Under the pieces are notes generated by a model that worked only from the letters and a program-made list of their open reading frames with translations, was not told where the DNA came from and made no database searches. Made by a program: the position numbers and the translations under genes. A stretch of 43,433 nt of DNA from DASXRC01 sp036506795. GTDB taxonomy: Bacteria > Actinomycetota > Actinomycetes > Mycobacteriales > Micromonosporaceae. The number at the start of each line of letters is the position of its first letter. Positions within the stretch are counted from its first letter, which is position 1. Positions 9,074-18,849 of this stretch are shown one piece after another. Where the stretch lies: contig DASXRC010000221.1 in the NCBI GenBank assembly GCA_036506795.1, forward strand, positions 1 through 43,433, written 5' to 3'.

Positions 9074-9105
9074 CTACCGGCCGCACGGTAGGTAAGATCT
9101 ACCGT
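9074..9105. promoter_or_regulatory. Three alternating inverted half-sites, likely TetR operator
   Basis: CTACCG (9074-9079), CGGTAG (9086-9091) and CTACCG (9099-9104) alternate in orientation with 6- and 7-base spacers. The second pair extends to 7-bp arms (ACGGTAG at 9085-9091 and CTACCGT at 9099-9105). The array lies 24-56 bases upstream of the MMPL start and more than 100 bases upstream of tetR, where a repressor could control the exporter gene and possibly both genes. Assignment to this TetR is by position only. Confidence 0.55.
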
Positions 9106-9223
9106 ACGCCACGGGCGCAACCGGATTGCGGCAACCCCGACGTGCCGCGCGCCATCCTCTCGCGGCCGTGCTGAGATTCCGCTGAGAGCGGGTAACGCGC
9201 TCGCGAACCCGAAGGAGGTGGAT

Positions 9224-9775
9224 ATGCAGTCCGAGAACACCAAGGCGCAGATCCACCAGGCAGCGGTCGAGCTGTTCACGGCCAACGGGTACGAGAAGAC
9301 GAGCCTGCGGGAGATCGCCGATCGGGTGGGCATCACGAAGGCGTCGCTGTACTACCACTACCCGTCGAAGCAGGCGCTGCTCGAGGCCGTGGTCGAACCG
9401 CTGGTCACCGACTGGCGGCGAACCGTGGACGAAGCGGTCGCGCTGCCGCACACGGCGGAGAACGTGCGGCTCGTTCTTGAGCACTGCCTCGACACGATGC
9501 TGCGGCACCGTCCCGTGGCCGGGCTGATGTTGCGCGACGCGGCGTCGATGTTCGCCGCGTTGGCCGTCGTGTGGAATGAGCTCATCGAGCTGAACACGCG
9601 ACTGCACGTGTGGCTCGCCGGCCCGCGTCCGACCGCGGTACGGCGGATCCGTGCGCTCGCCGCGACCGAGGCGCTCAGCGTCGCGCTCGGCTCGGGGGCA
9701 CTGCTGCCCGAGGTCTCGGACGAGGACCTGCGGGCGACCCTGCTCGGCGCCGCTCAGGCGGTGCTGGCGGGCTGA
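9224..9775 (+). CDS. TetR-family transcriptional repressor
   Basis: This is a 183-residue one-component regulator. The N-terminal TetR helix-turn-helix is clear: QIHQAAVELFTANGYEKTSL, then REIADRVGITKASLYYHYPS, about residues 10-50. The C-terminal ligand/dimer domain is unrelated to anything I recognise. A GTG at 9218 is in frame, but it overlaps a near-perfect ribosome binding site (AAGGAGGTG at 9212-9220), so the ATG at 9224 is the start. It is divergent from the MMPL gene and is the natural candidate to bind the half-sites at 9074-9105. The ligand is unknown. Confidence 0.88.
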   Translation: MQSENTKAQIHQAAVELFTANGYEKTSLREIADRVGITKASLYYHYPSKQALLEAVVEPLVTDWRRTVDEAVALPHTAENVRLVLEHCLDTMLRHRPVAGLMLRDAASMFAALAVVWNELIELNTRLHVWLAGPRPTAVRRIRALAATEALSVALGSGALLPEVSDEDLRATLLGAAQAVLAG

Positions 9776-9814
9776 CCCCGTGCGCCGCCCAGACCCGCCG
9801 ACGTGCGCATGGGG
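9776..9814. terminator. Hairpin between tetR and the DUF349 gene
   Basis: CCCCGTGCGC (9776-9785) pairs with GCGCATGGGG (9805-9814) over 10 bp with one G-T wobble and a 19-base loop. It begins at the base after the tetR stop and lies 39 bases past the stop of the convergent DUF349 gene. Confidence 0.45.
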
Positions 9815-9853
9815 TGGCGGTCACAACGACAAGCCAGCGACCACCCGACCAGA

Positions 9854-11062
9854 TCACCCCGACTGTTCGGCCAGGTCCAGGAACTGGCGCTTCGCGGCGA
9901 GCGCCTGCTCGGCCTCCCGGATCCGCTTGCCGTCCCCTGCGGCCTGGGCCCGCGCCAGCCGCTGCTCGGCCTCGGCGACCTGGTCGCGCATCTGGGCCAG
10001 CAGCGGGTTCGACGATGGCTCGGTACGTCGCCACGCCGAGTCCATCGCCTGGCGTACCTTCTCCTCGACCGCACGCAGTCGGCGGTCCAGACCTGCGGCC
10101 GCCTCGCGCGGCACCCGGCCCGCGTCGTGCCACTGGCCCTGGATCTCCCGCAGCGTCGCCTGCGCCGTGCGTGCGTCGGCATCCACGTCAAGCGCCTCGG
10201 CCTGCTTAAGCAGGGCCTGCTTGCGGTCGAGGTTCCCGCGCTGCTCAACGTCGCGCGCGGAGAACACCTCGCTGCGTCGGCTGAAGAACGCGTCCTGCGC
10301 GGCCCGGAACCTCTCCCACAGCCGCTGCTCGGCCTCCTTGGACGCCCGCGGGGCGGCCTTCCACTGGGACATGAGCTCCTTGAGCCGGTTGGCGGTCGCC
10401 GCCCACTCGACGGAGTCGGCGAGCGCCACGGCCTCCGCAACGAGTTCCTCCTTGACGCCCTGGGCCTGCTTGCGTTGGGCGTCGAGGGTGGCGAAGTGCG
10501 CGCCGCGACGGCGAGTAAAGGCATCCCGCGCCGCGGCGAACCGCTTCCACAGCTCGCCGTCGGTCCTCTTGTCGATCCCGCGGATGGTTTTCCACTCCTC
10601 GAGGATCTCCTTGAGCCGGTCCCCGGCCGCCTTCCAGCCGGTCGAGTCCGTCGCGAGCTTCTCGGCCTCCTCGACCAGGGCCGTCTTGCGGGCAAGCGCG
10701 TCGGCGCGGGCAGCCTCGCGGGCGGCCCGGGCGGCACCGGCCTTCTCATCGGCGACGGCAGCGAGCTTGTCGAGCCGCGCGGCGAGGCCGTCGAGGTCTC
10801 CCACCACGTGGGCCTCGCCGAGCGATCCGCGCAGCCGGCGGATGCTGGCCAGCGAGTGTGCCGCGTCTGCGGCGCCGGAATTGAGGCGGGCCTCGATCAG
10901 ATCGACCTCGGTGACCAGATCGGCGTACCGGCGTGCGTAGTGGGCGAGACCCTCCTCCGGCGGTCCCGCCTGCCAGGACCCGACGACGCGTTCACCCTCG
11001 GCCGTCTTCACATAGACGGTGCCGTCCGCGTCGACCCGGCCGAAAGCCGTCCAGTCGCTCAT
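9854..11062 (-). CDS. DUF349 domain-containing protein
   Basis: This 402-residue, largely helical, charged protein contains several DUF349 repeats. They are recognisable from recurring patterns such as LKEILEEWKTIRG, ELWKRFAAARDAF, LKELMSQWKAAPR and RLWERFRAAQDAF. An N-terminal segment (about residues 1-40, WTAFGRVDADGTVYVKT) resembles the conserved start of actinobacterial members. A methionine at 11071 is in frame, but the GAGG there sits directly on it, whereas it is well spaced for the ATG at 11062 (MSDWTAFG). It corresponds in position to Rv2731 of M. tuberculosis. The biochemical role is unknown. The 208 bases upstream are shared with the divergent gene at 11271. Confidence 0.85.
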   Translation of the reverse strand: MSDWTAFGRVDADGTVYVKTAEGERVVGSWQAGPPEEGLAHYARRYADLVTEVDLIEARLNSGAADAAHSLASIRRLRGSLGEAHVVGDLDGLAARLDKLAAVADEKAGAARAAREAARADALARKTALVEEAEKLATDSTGWKAAGDRLKEILEEWKTIRGIDKRTDGELWKRFAAARDAFTRRRGAHFATLDAQRKQAQGVKEELVAEAVALADSVEWAATANRLKELMSQWKAAPRASKEAEQRLWERFRAAQDAFFSRRSEVFSARDVEQRGNLDRKQALLKQAEALDVDADARTAQATLREIQGQWHDAGRVPREAAAGLDRRLRAVEEKVRQAMDSAWRRTEPSSNPLLAQMRDQVAEAEQRLARAQAAGDGKRIREAEQALAAKRQFLDLAEQSG

Positions 11063-11270
11063 GTTGCCCATCCTCGTTCTCCCGGCGCCGTCGGACGTCA
11101 GGTCATCCGCTCGGTCGCCGCCGTGGCGCACATATGTTCTTCCGGCATTGTCACAGGTCCAACCCGGTCGGAGTCGAGCGCCTGTCGTCGACCGTGACCA
11201 TACTGAGCCTCTCCCGCTCGGGTCCGCCCGCCGGCCGCTCGCGCACGAACGTCCAGCTACCGTGGTTCGC

Positions 11271-11987
11271 GTGTCCCTGGTCGCCGCGGCCGTGTGCCCG
11301 CACCCGCCGTTGATCGTCCCCGAGGTTGCCGCGGGCGCCGCGCCAGAGCTCGACGAGCTGCGCTCGGCGTGCGACGAGGTTCTCGACGAGCTGTGGCGCG
11401 CCCAACTGGACGAGGTCGTCCTCCTCGGCTCTGGCGAACGCACCGAATGGTTCAAATCCGACGTCGGCGGATCGCTCCAGGGATTCGGCGTCCGGCTCGA
11501 CGTGCCACCGCCAACGGGCGATCCTCTCGGCGAGACGCACCTTCCGCTCAGCCTGACGATCGGCGCGTGGCTGCTGGCCCGCCGTCCACCGGGTACACCC
11601 GTCGTCGCCGCGACAATCGCCCGCGACGCGCCAGTCGGCGCGTGTGCCGCGTTCGGCGCCGACCTCCCGCCGCGCGCACACCGCGTCGGCCTGCTCGTCA
11701 TGGGTGACGGCTCGGCACGCCGCAGCACGAGGGCGCCCGGCTACGAAGACCCGCGCGCCGAGCCGTACGACACGACGGTGTCGCAGGCCTTGGCGCGCGC
11801 GGACGTCGAAGCGCTGCTCGGCCTCGACGAGGCGCTCTCCGCGGAGCTCTGGGTAGCCGGCCGGGCCCCCTGGCAGGCGCTCGCCGGCGCGGTGCGGGAC
11901 GCCGGTGGCGCGTGGACCGGCGATCTGCGGTACGACGCCGCGCCGTACGGCGTCGGGTACTTCGTCGCGCTCTGGAGGCCCGCGTGA
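11271..11987 (+). CDS. Conserved actinobacterial protein upstream of miaA (Rv2728c-like, extradiol dioxygenase-like fold)
   Basis: The 238-residue protein begins SLVAAAVCPHPPLIVPE, the pattern of a family resembling class III extradiol dioxygenases. It has the early HPP motif and the VVLLGSGER and VGLLVMGDGSA strands. Whether it binds metal or has activity is unknown. The first gene before miaA in mycobacteria (Rv2728c) occupies the same place. The open frame begins at 11019, but the part before about 11260 is non-coding in character. GTG at 11271 was chosen over the in-frame GTG at 11262, and neither has a strong ribosome binding site. Its TGA overlaps the miaA GTG by three bases. Confidence 0.75.
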   Translation: MSLVAAAVCPHPPLIVPEVAAGAAPELDELRSACDEVLDELWRAQLDEVVLLGSGERTEWFKSDVGGSLQGFGVRLDVPPPTGDPLGETHLPLSLTIGAWLLARRPPGTPVVAATIARDAPVGACAAFGADLPPRAHRVGLLVMGDGSARRSTRAPGYEDPRAEPYDTTVSQALARADVEALLGLDEALSAELWVAGRAPWQALAGAVRDAGGAWTGDLRYDAAPYGVGYFVALWRPA

Positions 11988-12886
11988 CCTCGCCCGTCGT
12001 CGCGGTCGTGGGCCCGACCGCGGCGGGAAAATCCGCGCTCGGCATCGCGCTCGCGCACGCCGTGGGCGGTGAGGTCGTCAACAGTGACTCGATGCAGCTC
12101 TACCGCGGCATGGATATCGGCACCGCCAAGCTCACGCCGGCGGAGCGGGAAGGCGTACCCCACCACCTCCTCGACGTCTGGGAGGTGACCCAGCCGGCGA
12201 GCGTCGCGGCGTACCAACGCCTGGCCCGCGCCGCGATCGACGACATCGCGCGGCGCGACCGGGTGCCGCTCGTGGTCGGCGGCTCGGGCCTGTACGTGCG
12301 GGCCGTGCTCGAGGAGTTCGAGTTCCCGGGCACCGACCCGGCGCTGCGGGCCCGCCTGGAGAAGGAGCTCGCGGTCGTGGGGCCGGCGCCGCTCTACGCG
12401 CGGCTGACCGCCGTGGATCCGCGGGCGGCGGCGCGGATCCTGCCGGGTAACGGTCGCCGGATCGTGCGGGCGCTGGAGGTGATCGAGCTGACCGGGGCAC
12501 CGTTCGAGGCGTCGCTGCCCGACCCGATCCCGGCGTACCCGGCGGTGCAGATCGGCGTCGATCTCGAACCCGCTGAGCTCGACGCGCGGATCGCCGCTCG
12601 GGTGAATCGGATGTGGGTCGCCGGATTCGTCGACGAGGTGCGCGCGCTCGTCGAGCGTGGACTCCGACACGGGCGTACGGCCAGCCGAGCGCTCGGCTAC
12701 CAGCAGGTTCTCGCGTACCTGGACGGTCGCTGGTCATCGGAGGAGGCGCTGCGGCGGACGGTCGTCGCCACGCGCCGTTTCGTGCGCCGCCAACGCTCCT
12801 GGTTCCGCCGGGATCCGCGGGTGATCTGGCTCGACGGCGCCCGACCCGACCTGGTCGAGGCGGCGCTGGCGGCGGTTGCGGGATGA
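11984..12886 (+). CDS. miaA: tRNA dimethylallyltransferase MiaA
   Basis: This enzyme transfers a dimethylallyl group to A37 of tRNAs reading UNN codons, giving the substrate of MiaB. The 300-residue protein has the P-loop GPTAAGKS (about residues 8-15), the family motif DSMQLYRGMDIGTAK (about 34-48) and VGGSGLYVRAVL. The GTG start at 11984 overlaps the preceding stop (GTGA), and the gene's own TGA overlaps the dapF ATG. The three genes are therefore translationally coupled. Frame-open sequence before 11984 belongs to the upstream gene in another frame. Confidence 0.95.
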   Translation: MTSPVVAVVGPTAAGKSALGIALAHAVGGEVVNSDSMQLYRGMDIGTAKLTPAEREGVPHHLLDVWEVTQPASVAAYQRLARAAIDDIARRDRVPLVVGGSGLYVRAVLEEFEFPGTDPALRARLEKELAVVGPAPLYARLTAVDPRAAARILPGNGRRIVRALEVIELTGAPFEASLPDPIPAYPAVQIGVDLEPAELDARIAARVNRMWVAGFVDEVRALVERGLRHGRTASRALGYQQVLAYLDGRWSSEEALRRTVVATRRFVRRQRSWFRRDPRVIWLDGARPDLVEAALAAVAG

Positions 12887-13731
12887 TGGAGCGCGTGGAG
12901 TTCCATAAGGGCCACGGCACCGGCAACGACTTCGTGCTCCTGCCCGACCCGGATGGCCAGCTGGCGCTGACGCCGGCGCTGGTCGCCGCGCTGTGCGACC
13001 GTCGGCGCGGGATCGGCGCCGACGGTGTGCTGCGCGTCGTCCGCTCTGCCAAGCACCCGGCCGCCGCGAACCACGCCGCCGACGCGGAGTGGTTCATGGA
13101 CTACTGGAACGCGGACGGCTCGTCCGCCGAGATGTGCGGCAACGGCGTACGCGTCTTCTCCCGGTTCCTGGTCGACTCCGGCTGGGCCACACCGGCCGCG
13201 AGCGGGCTACCCGTCGCCACCCGGGCGGGCGTCGTGCGCGTCCTGGTCGGGGAGGGGTCCATCGCCGTCGACATGGGCCTTCCGGGGCGGTACGCCCAGA
13301 GCGCCGCCTCCGTGGACGGGCGGTCGCTGCCGGGCACCGCGGTGGACCTCGGCAACCCGCACCTGGTCTGCCCGTTGCCACCCGACGTGGCCCTGTCTAC
13401 TGTGGACCTCAGTCACTCGCCGGGGTTCGACGAGACCCTGTTCCCGTCCGGCGTGAACGTCGAGCTCTTCGCTCCCGTGCCCGGCCCCGGCGTGCACGTG
13501 CGGATGCGGGTCTACGAGCGCGGCGTCGGCGAGACGCTGTCCTGCGGATCCGGGGCGTGCGCCGTCGCGGCCGTGGCCCTCCACGAGGGGGGCCGGTCCC
13601 GCGGCACGGTCGTGGTCGAGGTGCCCGGCGGCCGGCTGACCGTCGAGTTGGACGGCACCACGTGCTGGCTAGCCGGCCCGGCCCTGCTGGTCGCTCACGG
13701 CGAGGTCGACCCCGCCGTCCTGACCGCCTAA
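12883..13731 (+). CDS. dapF: Diaminopimelate epimerase DapF
   Basis: This enzyme interconverts LL- and meso-diaminopimelate for lysine and peptidoglycan synthesis. The 282-residue protein shows both catalytic cysteines in their motifs: C85 in EMCGNGVR and C221 in LSCGSGACAVA. The N-terminal FHKGHGTGNDF is also present. ATG at 12883 overlaps the miaA stop as ATGA. A second ATG follows directly, and a GTG at 12895 would give the shortest common N-terminus. A hairpin follows 67 bases downstream. Confidence 0.95.
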   Translation: MMERVEFHKGHGTGNDFVLLPDPDGQLALTPALVAALCDRRRGIGADGVLRVVRSAKHPAAANHAADAEWFMDYWNADGSSAEMCGNGVRVFSRFLVDSGWATPAASGLPVATRAGVVRVLVGEGSIAVDMGLPGRYAQSAASVDGRSLPGTAVDLGNPHLVCPLPPDVALSTVDLSHSPGFDETLFPSGVNVELFAPVPGPGVHVRMRVYERGVGETLSCGSGACAVAAVALHEGGRSRGTVVVEVPGGRLTVELDGTTCWLAGPALLVAHGEVDPAVLTA

Positions 13732-13798
13732 TCGGAGTACTTTCGCGCTCATCCTCCGCTTGGTCGTGCTGATCGGGGGCGGATCTGAGCAACCGCAG

Positions 13799-13829
13799 GC
13801 CTTGCGCTGGCGCTCCGCGGTGGCAAGGC
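13799..13829 (+). terminator. Hairpin after dapF
   Basis: GCCTTGC (13799-13805) and GCAAGGC (13823-13829) form a 7-bp stem with a 17-base loop, followed by TTT. It closes the operon 11271-13731. It also lies 23 bases before the next start, so it could act in the leader of the downstream regulator instead. Confidence 0.4.
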
Positions 13830-13851
13830 TTTGGGCCGCTGGGGGGTGTCG

Positions 13852-16800
13852 ATGGGTACGCCAGGGCTGAGTGCGGTCGGTGCCGGGGAACCGGCGCGGC
13901 TGCTCGGCAAGATCGTGCCGCCGGTGCTCGCGCCGAACATCATCGAGCGTCCGCGGGCCATGACACGGCTCGCCGCCGCCGTCAGCCGGCGGCTCACGGT
14001 GCTCACCGCGGGTCCCGGCTTCGGCAAGACGACGCTGCTCGCCTCGTGGGCCGAGGAGCGGCACTGCGCCTGGTACTCGGTCACCTCCGTCGATCGGGAC
14101 CCGCTGGCCTTCGCACGCGGCCTGGTCACCGCCCTGACGCTGCGCGTGCCCGGGCTGACCAACGAACTCGCGCCCGCACTCGAGGGCGGGCGCGGACCGG
14201 ACGCCTCCATCGACGAGGCCGTCGCCGCGTTCGTCCCCGCGTTGGCCGGTGCCCTGCATGGGCGGCTCGCGTCGGACGTCACGCTCGTCATCGACGACGT
14301 CCACGAGCTCGACGGCGACCCGGCCGCGGCCCGACTACTCGCCGACCTGTGTCACATGTCCCCGCCGCGGCTGCACATCGTGCTGTCCTCGCGCGGGGAC
14401 CCGCCGTTCGCGCTGGCCCGCCTCCGGCTACGCGGGCACGTGCAGCTGCTTACCGGGGAGACGCTGGCATTCGATCGGGACGACGTCGCGCGAGTGGTCG
14501 CCGCCGTGGCGGGGCCGAAGGCCGAGCGGTACGCACCGACGATCGACCGGCTCACCGGCGGGTGGCCCGCCGCGGTGCGGCTCGTCGCCGAGGCTCTTGC
14601 CGCCGCGCCGGAGCCGGACGCGGTGCTGGACGCGCTCGTCGAGCGGGGCGGGACGGTCGACCTCATCGGTGATCTGCTCCAGCGGGAGGTGTTCGGCGGC
14701 GGTGACGGCGGCCTGGTCGAGATGGTGCGGGTCGGCGCCGTGCTCGACGGCTTCGACGCGGATCTGCTCGGCGCGCTCGGCGTACCGGCGGCCGGGGACC
14801 TGCTGCGCGCGGCGCGGCGTCGCGGCATCTACGTCACGCCGAGCGCCGGCAACCGAGACTGGTACACGTTGACACCCATCACGCAGGACTACGCGTTGAG
14901 CCGGCTCGTCACCGACCCCGCGTGGATGGCCGGGCTGCGCCGGTCCGCCGCGGCCTGGCACGCCGGCCGCGGCGAGTCGGAGGTCGCGCTGCACTACCTG
15001 ACCCAGGCCAGCGATGGCGCCGGCATCGCGGAGCTGCTGCGCACGGCCGGCCCGGCGCTCCTCGCCGCCGGGCACGCTGGGGTCGTCCTGGACGCGCTGG
15101 CAGTGGTGCCCGAGGACGCCCGCACACCCGAGCTGGACCTCGTCGAGGGTGAGGCCTGCCAGGTACGCGGAGACTGGGCGCGCGCCGTGGACCGGCTGTC
15201 GCGGTTGGTGCCGACGCGTGGCAGCACCCCGGCGGCCGCCGCCTGGCGGCTCGGTCTGATTCACCACCTGCGCGGCGACCTCGACACCGCGGTGGACGTG
15301 TATACGCGTGGCGTCGACGACCCGGACGGTGCCGACTCGGACCGGGCGCTGGCCGCCGCCTGGGGAGCGGCCGCGGTCTGGCTGCGCGGCGACGCACCAC
15401 ACTGCCGCGCCCTGGCCGCCCAGGCGGAGCAGTTGGCGAACCGCTCCGGCGATCACCGCGCGCTGGCGGCCGCGCACACCGCCCTGGCCATGCTCGCCGC
15501 GCTCGACGGCGACCGGCGCAGCAACGACATGCACTACCTGCGCGCGCTCGAGGAGGCCCAGCGCGCGGGGGATGTCCTGCAGCTGATCCGGATCCGGGCC
15601 AACCGCGGTTCCCGGTTCCTCGAGGAGGGCTACTACGCGGAGGCGCTCGCCGAACTCGACACCGCCGTGGGCTTCGCGGACCTCGCCGGGTTCGCCGCGC
15701 TGCGTACCCTCGCGCTGTACAACCGGGGCGAGGCGGCGCGCCGGCTCGGGCGACTCGAGGACGCGACCGCGGACTTCTCCGCGGCCCTGGCCGAGGCGCA
15801 GCGGCTGGGCTCGAGGATGGCCGCGTACGCCCTGACCGGGCTCGGCGACGTGCACGCCGACCACGGCAACACGTCGCTGGCGCGAGCGTCCTATGAGGAG
15901 GCCCTGGAGCTCGCCGAACCCACCGGCGACCTGCAAGGGGTGGTGCCCGCGCTGGCCGGACTCGCCCGCGTGCTGGCGTCCGACGACCCCGAGGAGGCGG
16001 ACCGGATCGCGCGGCGCGCGCTGGCGTACCCGGTCACCCTTGGCCGCTGTGGTGCACTGCTCGCCGCGGGCCGGGTGGCCGAGCGGCGCGGCGACCGGCC
16101 CGCGCTGCTCGCGTGGGCCGAGGAGGCGGCCGCCCTGGCCCGCAGCCGCCGTGACCGCGCCGGCCTCGCCGAGGCGCTGGAGCTCCGCGCGGCGCACCGG
16201 GCGCTCGACGCGACCGGGGCGGCTCGCCGGTCCGCCGCCGAGCTGCTGACCGAGGCGGCCAACCTCTGGGAGTCGCTGGGCTGCCCGCTCCCGTTGGCGC
16301 GGACCCGGCTGGCGCTGGCCAGGCTCGCCCGGGGCCCCGACGCGGTCGCCACGCTCGATGAGGTGGAGCGCGTGACCCGCGAACGTGGTGCCCGGGCGCT
16401 GGCCGCGGACGCCGACGCGATGCGCCGCGAGCTCACCCGTCGGGCCCTGCCGGAGGTGAGCATCCGGACGCTGGGGGGATTCCAGGTGCGACGGGCCGGA
16501 CGCCCGGTGCCGCACTCGGAGTGGCCTTCGCGGGACTCACGGGACCTACTGAAGATCCTGGTCGCCCGCCGCGGCGCACCGGTCGGGCTGGCGGAGGTCG
16601 ACCGACTGCTAGGCCCCGATCGGCGGGCCACCGCGGCAACGGTCGACGAGGTCCGCCGGGTGCTCGATCCGGCCCGCCGGCGCCCGCCCGACTGGTACGT
16701 GCCGGGCGACGAGGCGACCGCGCGGCTGCGCACCGACCGCGTCGAGGTCGACGTCGAGGTCTTTCTGCGCCGGGCGGCGGTCGCGCTGCGCCAACCCGCA

Positions 16801-17175
16801 GCGGCCAGCGTCGACGAGCTGTCGTTCGCCGAGGTGGCGTACACCGGCGACTTCTGCGCCGAGGACGGCGGCGCTCCGTGGGCGGTGGGACTGCGCGACG
16901 AGGCCCGGGCCCGCTACATCGCCGTCGCGCGGGAGCTCGCCGAGCGGTACGCGGCGGAGGGCGAGCACGAGACCGCGGTGCGCTACCTGCTGCGGCTGCT
17001 CGGCTGTGAACCGTACGACGAGCGGGCCCACCTCGCCCTTGTCCGGGCGCTGGACGCGGAGGGCCGGCACAAGGACGCGCGGCAGGTCTACCGCGCCTAC
17101 GACGGGCGCATGGACGAGCTCGGCGTGCCGGCCGAGCCGTACCCGGAGATCTCTGCACCGCCCGGTCGGGGGTGA
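13852..17175 (+). CDS. Large ATPase/TPR transcriptional regulator with C-terminal SARP/BTAD module
   Basis: This 1107-residue regulator resembles MalT/LAL ATPases at its N-terminus and SARP regulators at its C-terminus. It has Walker A AGPGFGKTT (about 53-61), Walker B TLVIDDVHELDG (about 143-153), a winged-helix region (to about 350) and a long Ala-rich TPR superhelix (about 350-850). From about residue 866 an OmpR-type winged helix (VSIRTLGGFQVRRAGRPV) leads into a BTAD domain. In classic SARPs the DNA-binding/BTAD part is N-terminal, so the order here is reversed. ATG at 13852 has a GGGGGGTG ribosome binding site; the upstream ATG at 13831 lacks one. There is no LuxR-type HTH. The target genes and ligand are unknown. 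Confidence 0.82.
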   Translation: MGTPGLSAVGAGEPARLLGKIVPPVLAPNIIERPRAMTRLAAAVSRRLTVLTAGPGFGKTTLLASWAEERHCAWYSVTSVDRDPLAFARGLVTALTLRVPGLTNELAPALEGGRGPDASIDEAVAAFVPALAGALHGRLASDVTLVIDDVHELDGDPAAARLLADLCHMSPPRLHIVLSSRGDPPFALARLRLRGHVQLLTGETLAFDRDDVARVVAAVAGPKAERYAPTIDRLTGGWPAAVRLVAEALAAAPEPDAVLDALVERGGTVDLIGDLLQREVFGGGDGGLVEMVRVGAVLDGFDADLLGALGVPAAGDLLRAARRRGIYVTPSAGNRDWYTLTPITQDYALSRLVTDPAWMAGLRRSAAAWHAGRGESEVALHYLTQASDGAGIAELLRTAGPALLAAGHAGVVLDALAVVPEDARTPELDLVEGEACQVRGDWARAVDRLSRLVPTRGSTPAAAAWRLGLIHHLRGDLDTAVDVYTRGVDDPDGADSDRALAAAWGAAAVWLRGDAPHCRALAAQAEQLANRSGDHRALAAAHTALAMLAALDGDRRSNDMHYLRALEEAQRAGDVLQLIRIRANRGSRFLEEGYYAEALAELDTAVGFADLAGFAALRTLALYNRGEAARRLGRLEDATADFSAALAEAQRLGSRMAAYALTGLGDVHADHGNTSLARASYEEALELAEPTGDLQGVVPALAGLARVLASDDPEEADRIARRALAYPVTLGRCGALLAAGRVAERRGDRPALLAWAEEAAALARSRRDRAGLAEALELRAAHRALDATGAARRSAAELLTEAANLWESLGCPLPLARTRLALARLARGPDAVATLDEVERVTRERGARALAADADAMRRELTRRALPEVSIRTLGGFQVRRAGRPVPHSEWPSRDSRDLLKILVARRGAPVGLAEVDRLLGPDRRATAATVDEVRRVLDPARRRPPDWYVPGDEATARLRTDRVEVDVEVFLRRAAVALRQPAAASVDELSFAEVAYTGDFCAEDGGAPWAVGLRDEARARYIAVARELAERYAAEGEHETAVRYLLRLLGCEPYDERAHLALVRALDAEGRHKDARQVYRAYDGRMDELGVPAEPYPEISAPPGRG

Positions 17176-17198
17176 CACCGCCGCGCCCCTTCCTTGCG

Positions 17199-17265
17199 GA
17201 TCTTGCAGTTGTGGTGATTCATTATCGGCATTAACCAGCACAAAGCACCCACCACAACTGCAAGA

Positions 17266-17267
<2 letters not shown>
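17199..17267. repeat. Perfect 18-bp inverted repeat with 33-base AT-rich loop
   Basis: Arm 17199-17216 reads GATCTTGCAGTTGTGGTG, and 17250-17267 is its exact reverse complement. The 33 bases between are markedly AT-richer than the surrounding DNA. It lies between convergent genes, and the right arm overlaps the malic enzyme stop codon by two bases. It could be a bidirectional terminator or a REP/MITE-like palindromic element. The large loop and sharp edges favour the latter. Confidence 0.7.
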
Positions 17268-18690
<1,423 letters not shown>

Positions 18691-18849
18691 GGGACGCGTA
18701 CTCCTCGGTCGGGGGGCTAGCGGTCACATTCTTCCCCCTGGCGCCGGAACACCCGCGCGTCGGTGGCCGTTTAACCGTGTGCGGGCGCCGAGCCGCCGTG
18801 ACACGATGAATGGGTTCGGATGATCACGCCCGCGTCGAGGAGATAAATC

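Noticed and set aside
14428..16515. 695-residue minus-strand open frame inside the large regulator
   Set aside because: Gly/Arg/Gln-rich composition without recognisable domains; it is the antisense shadow of the ATPase/TPR gene.
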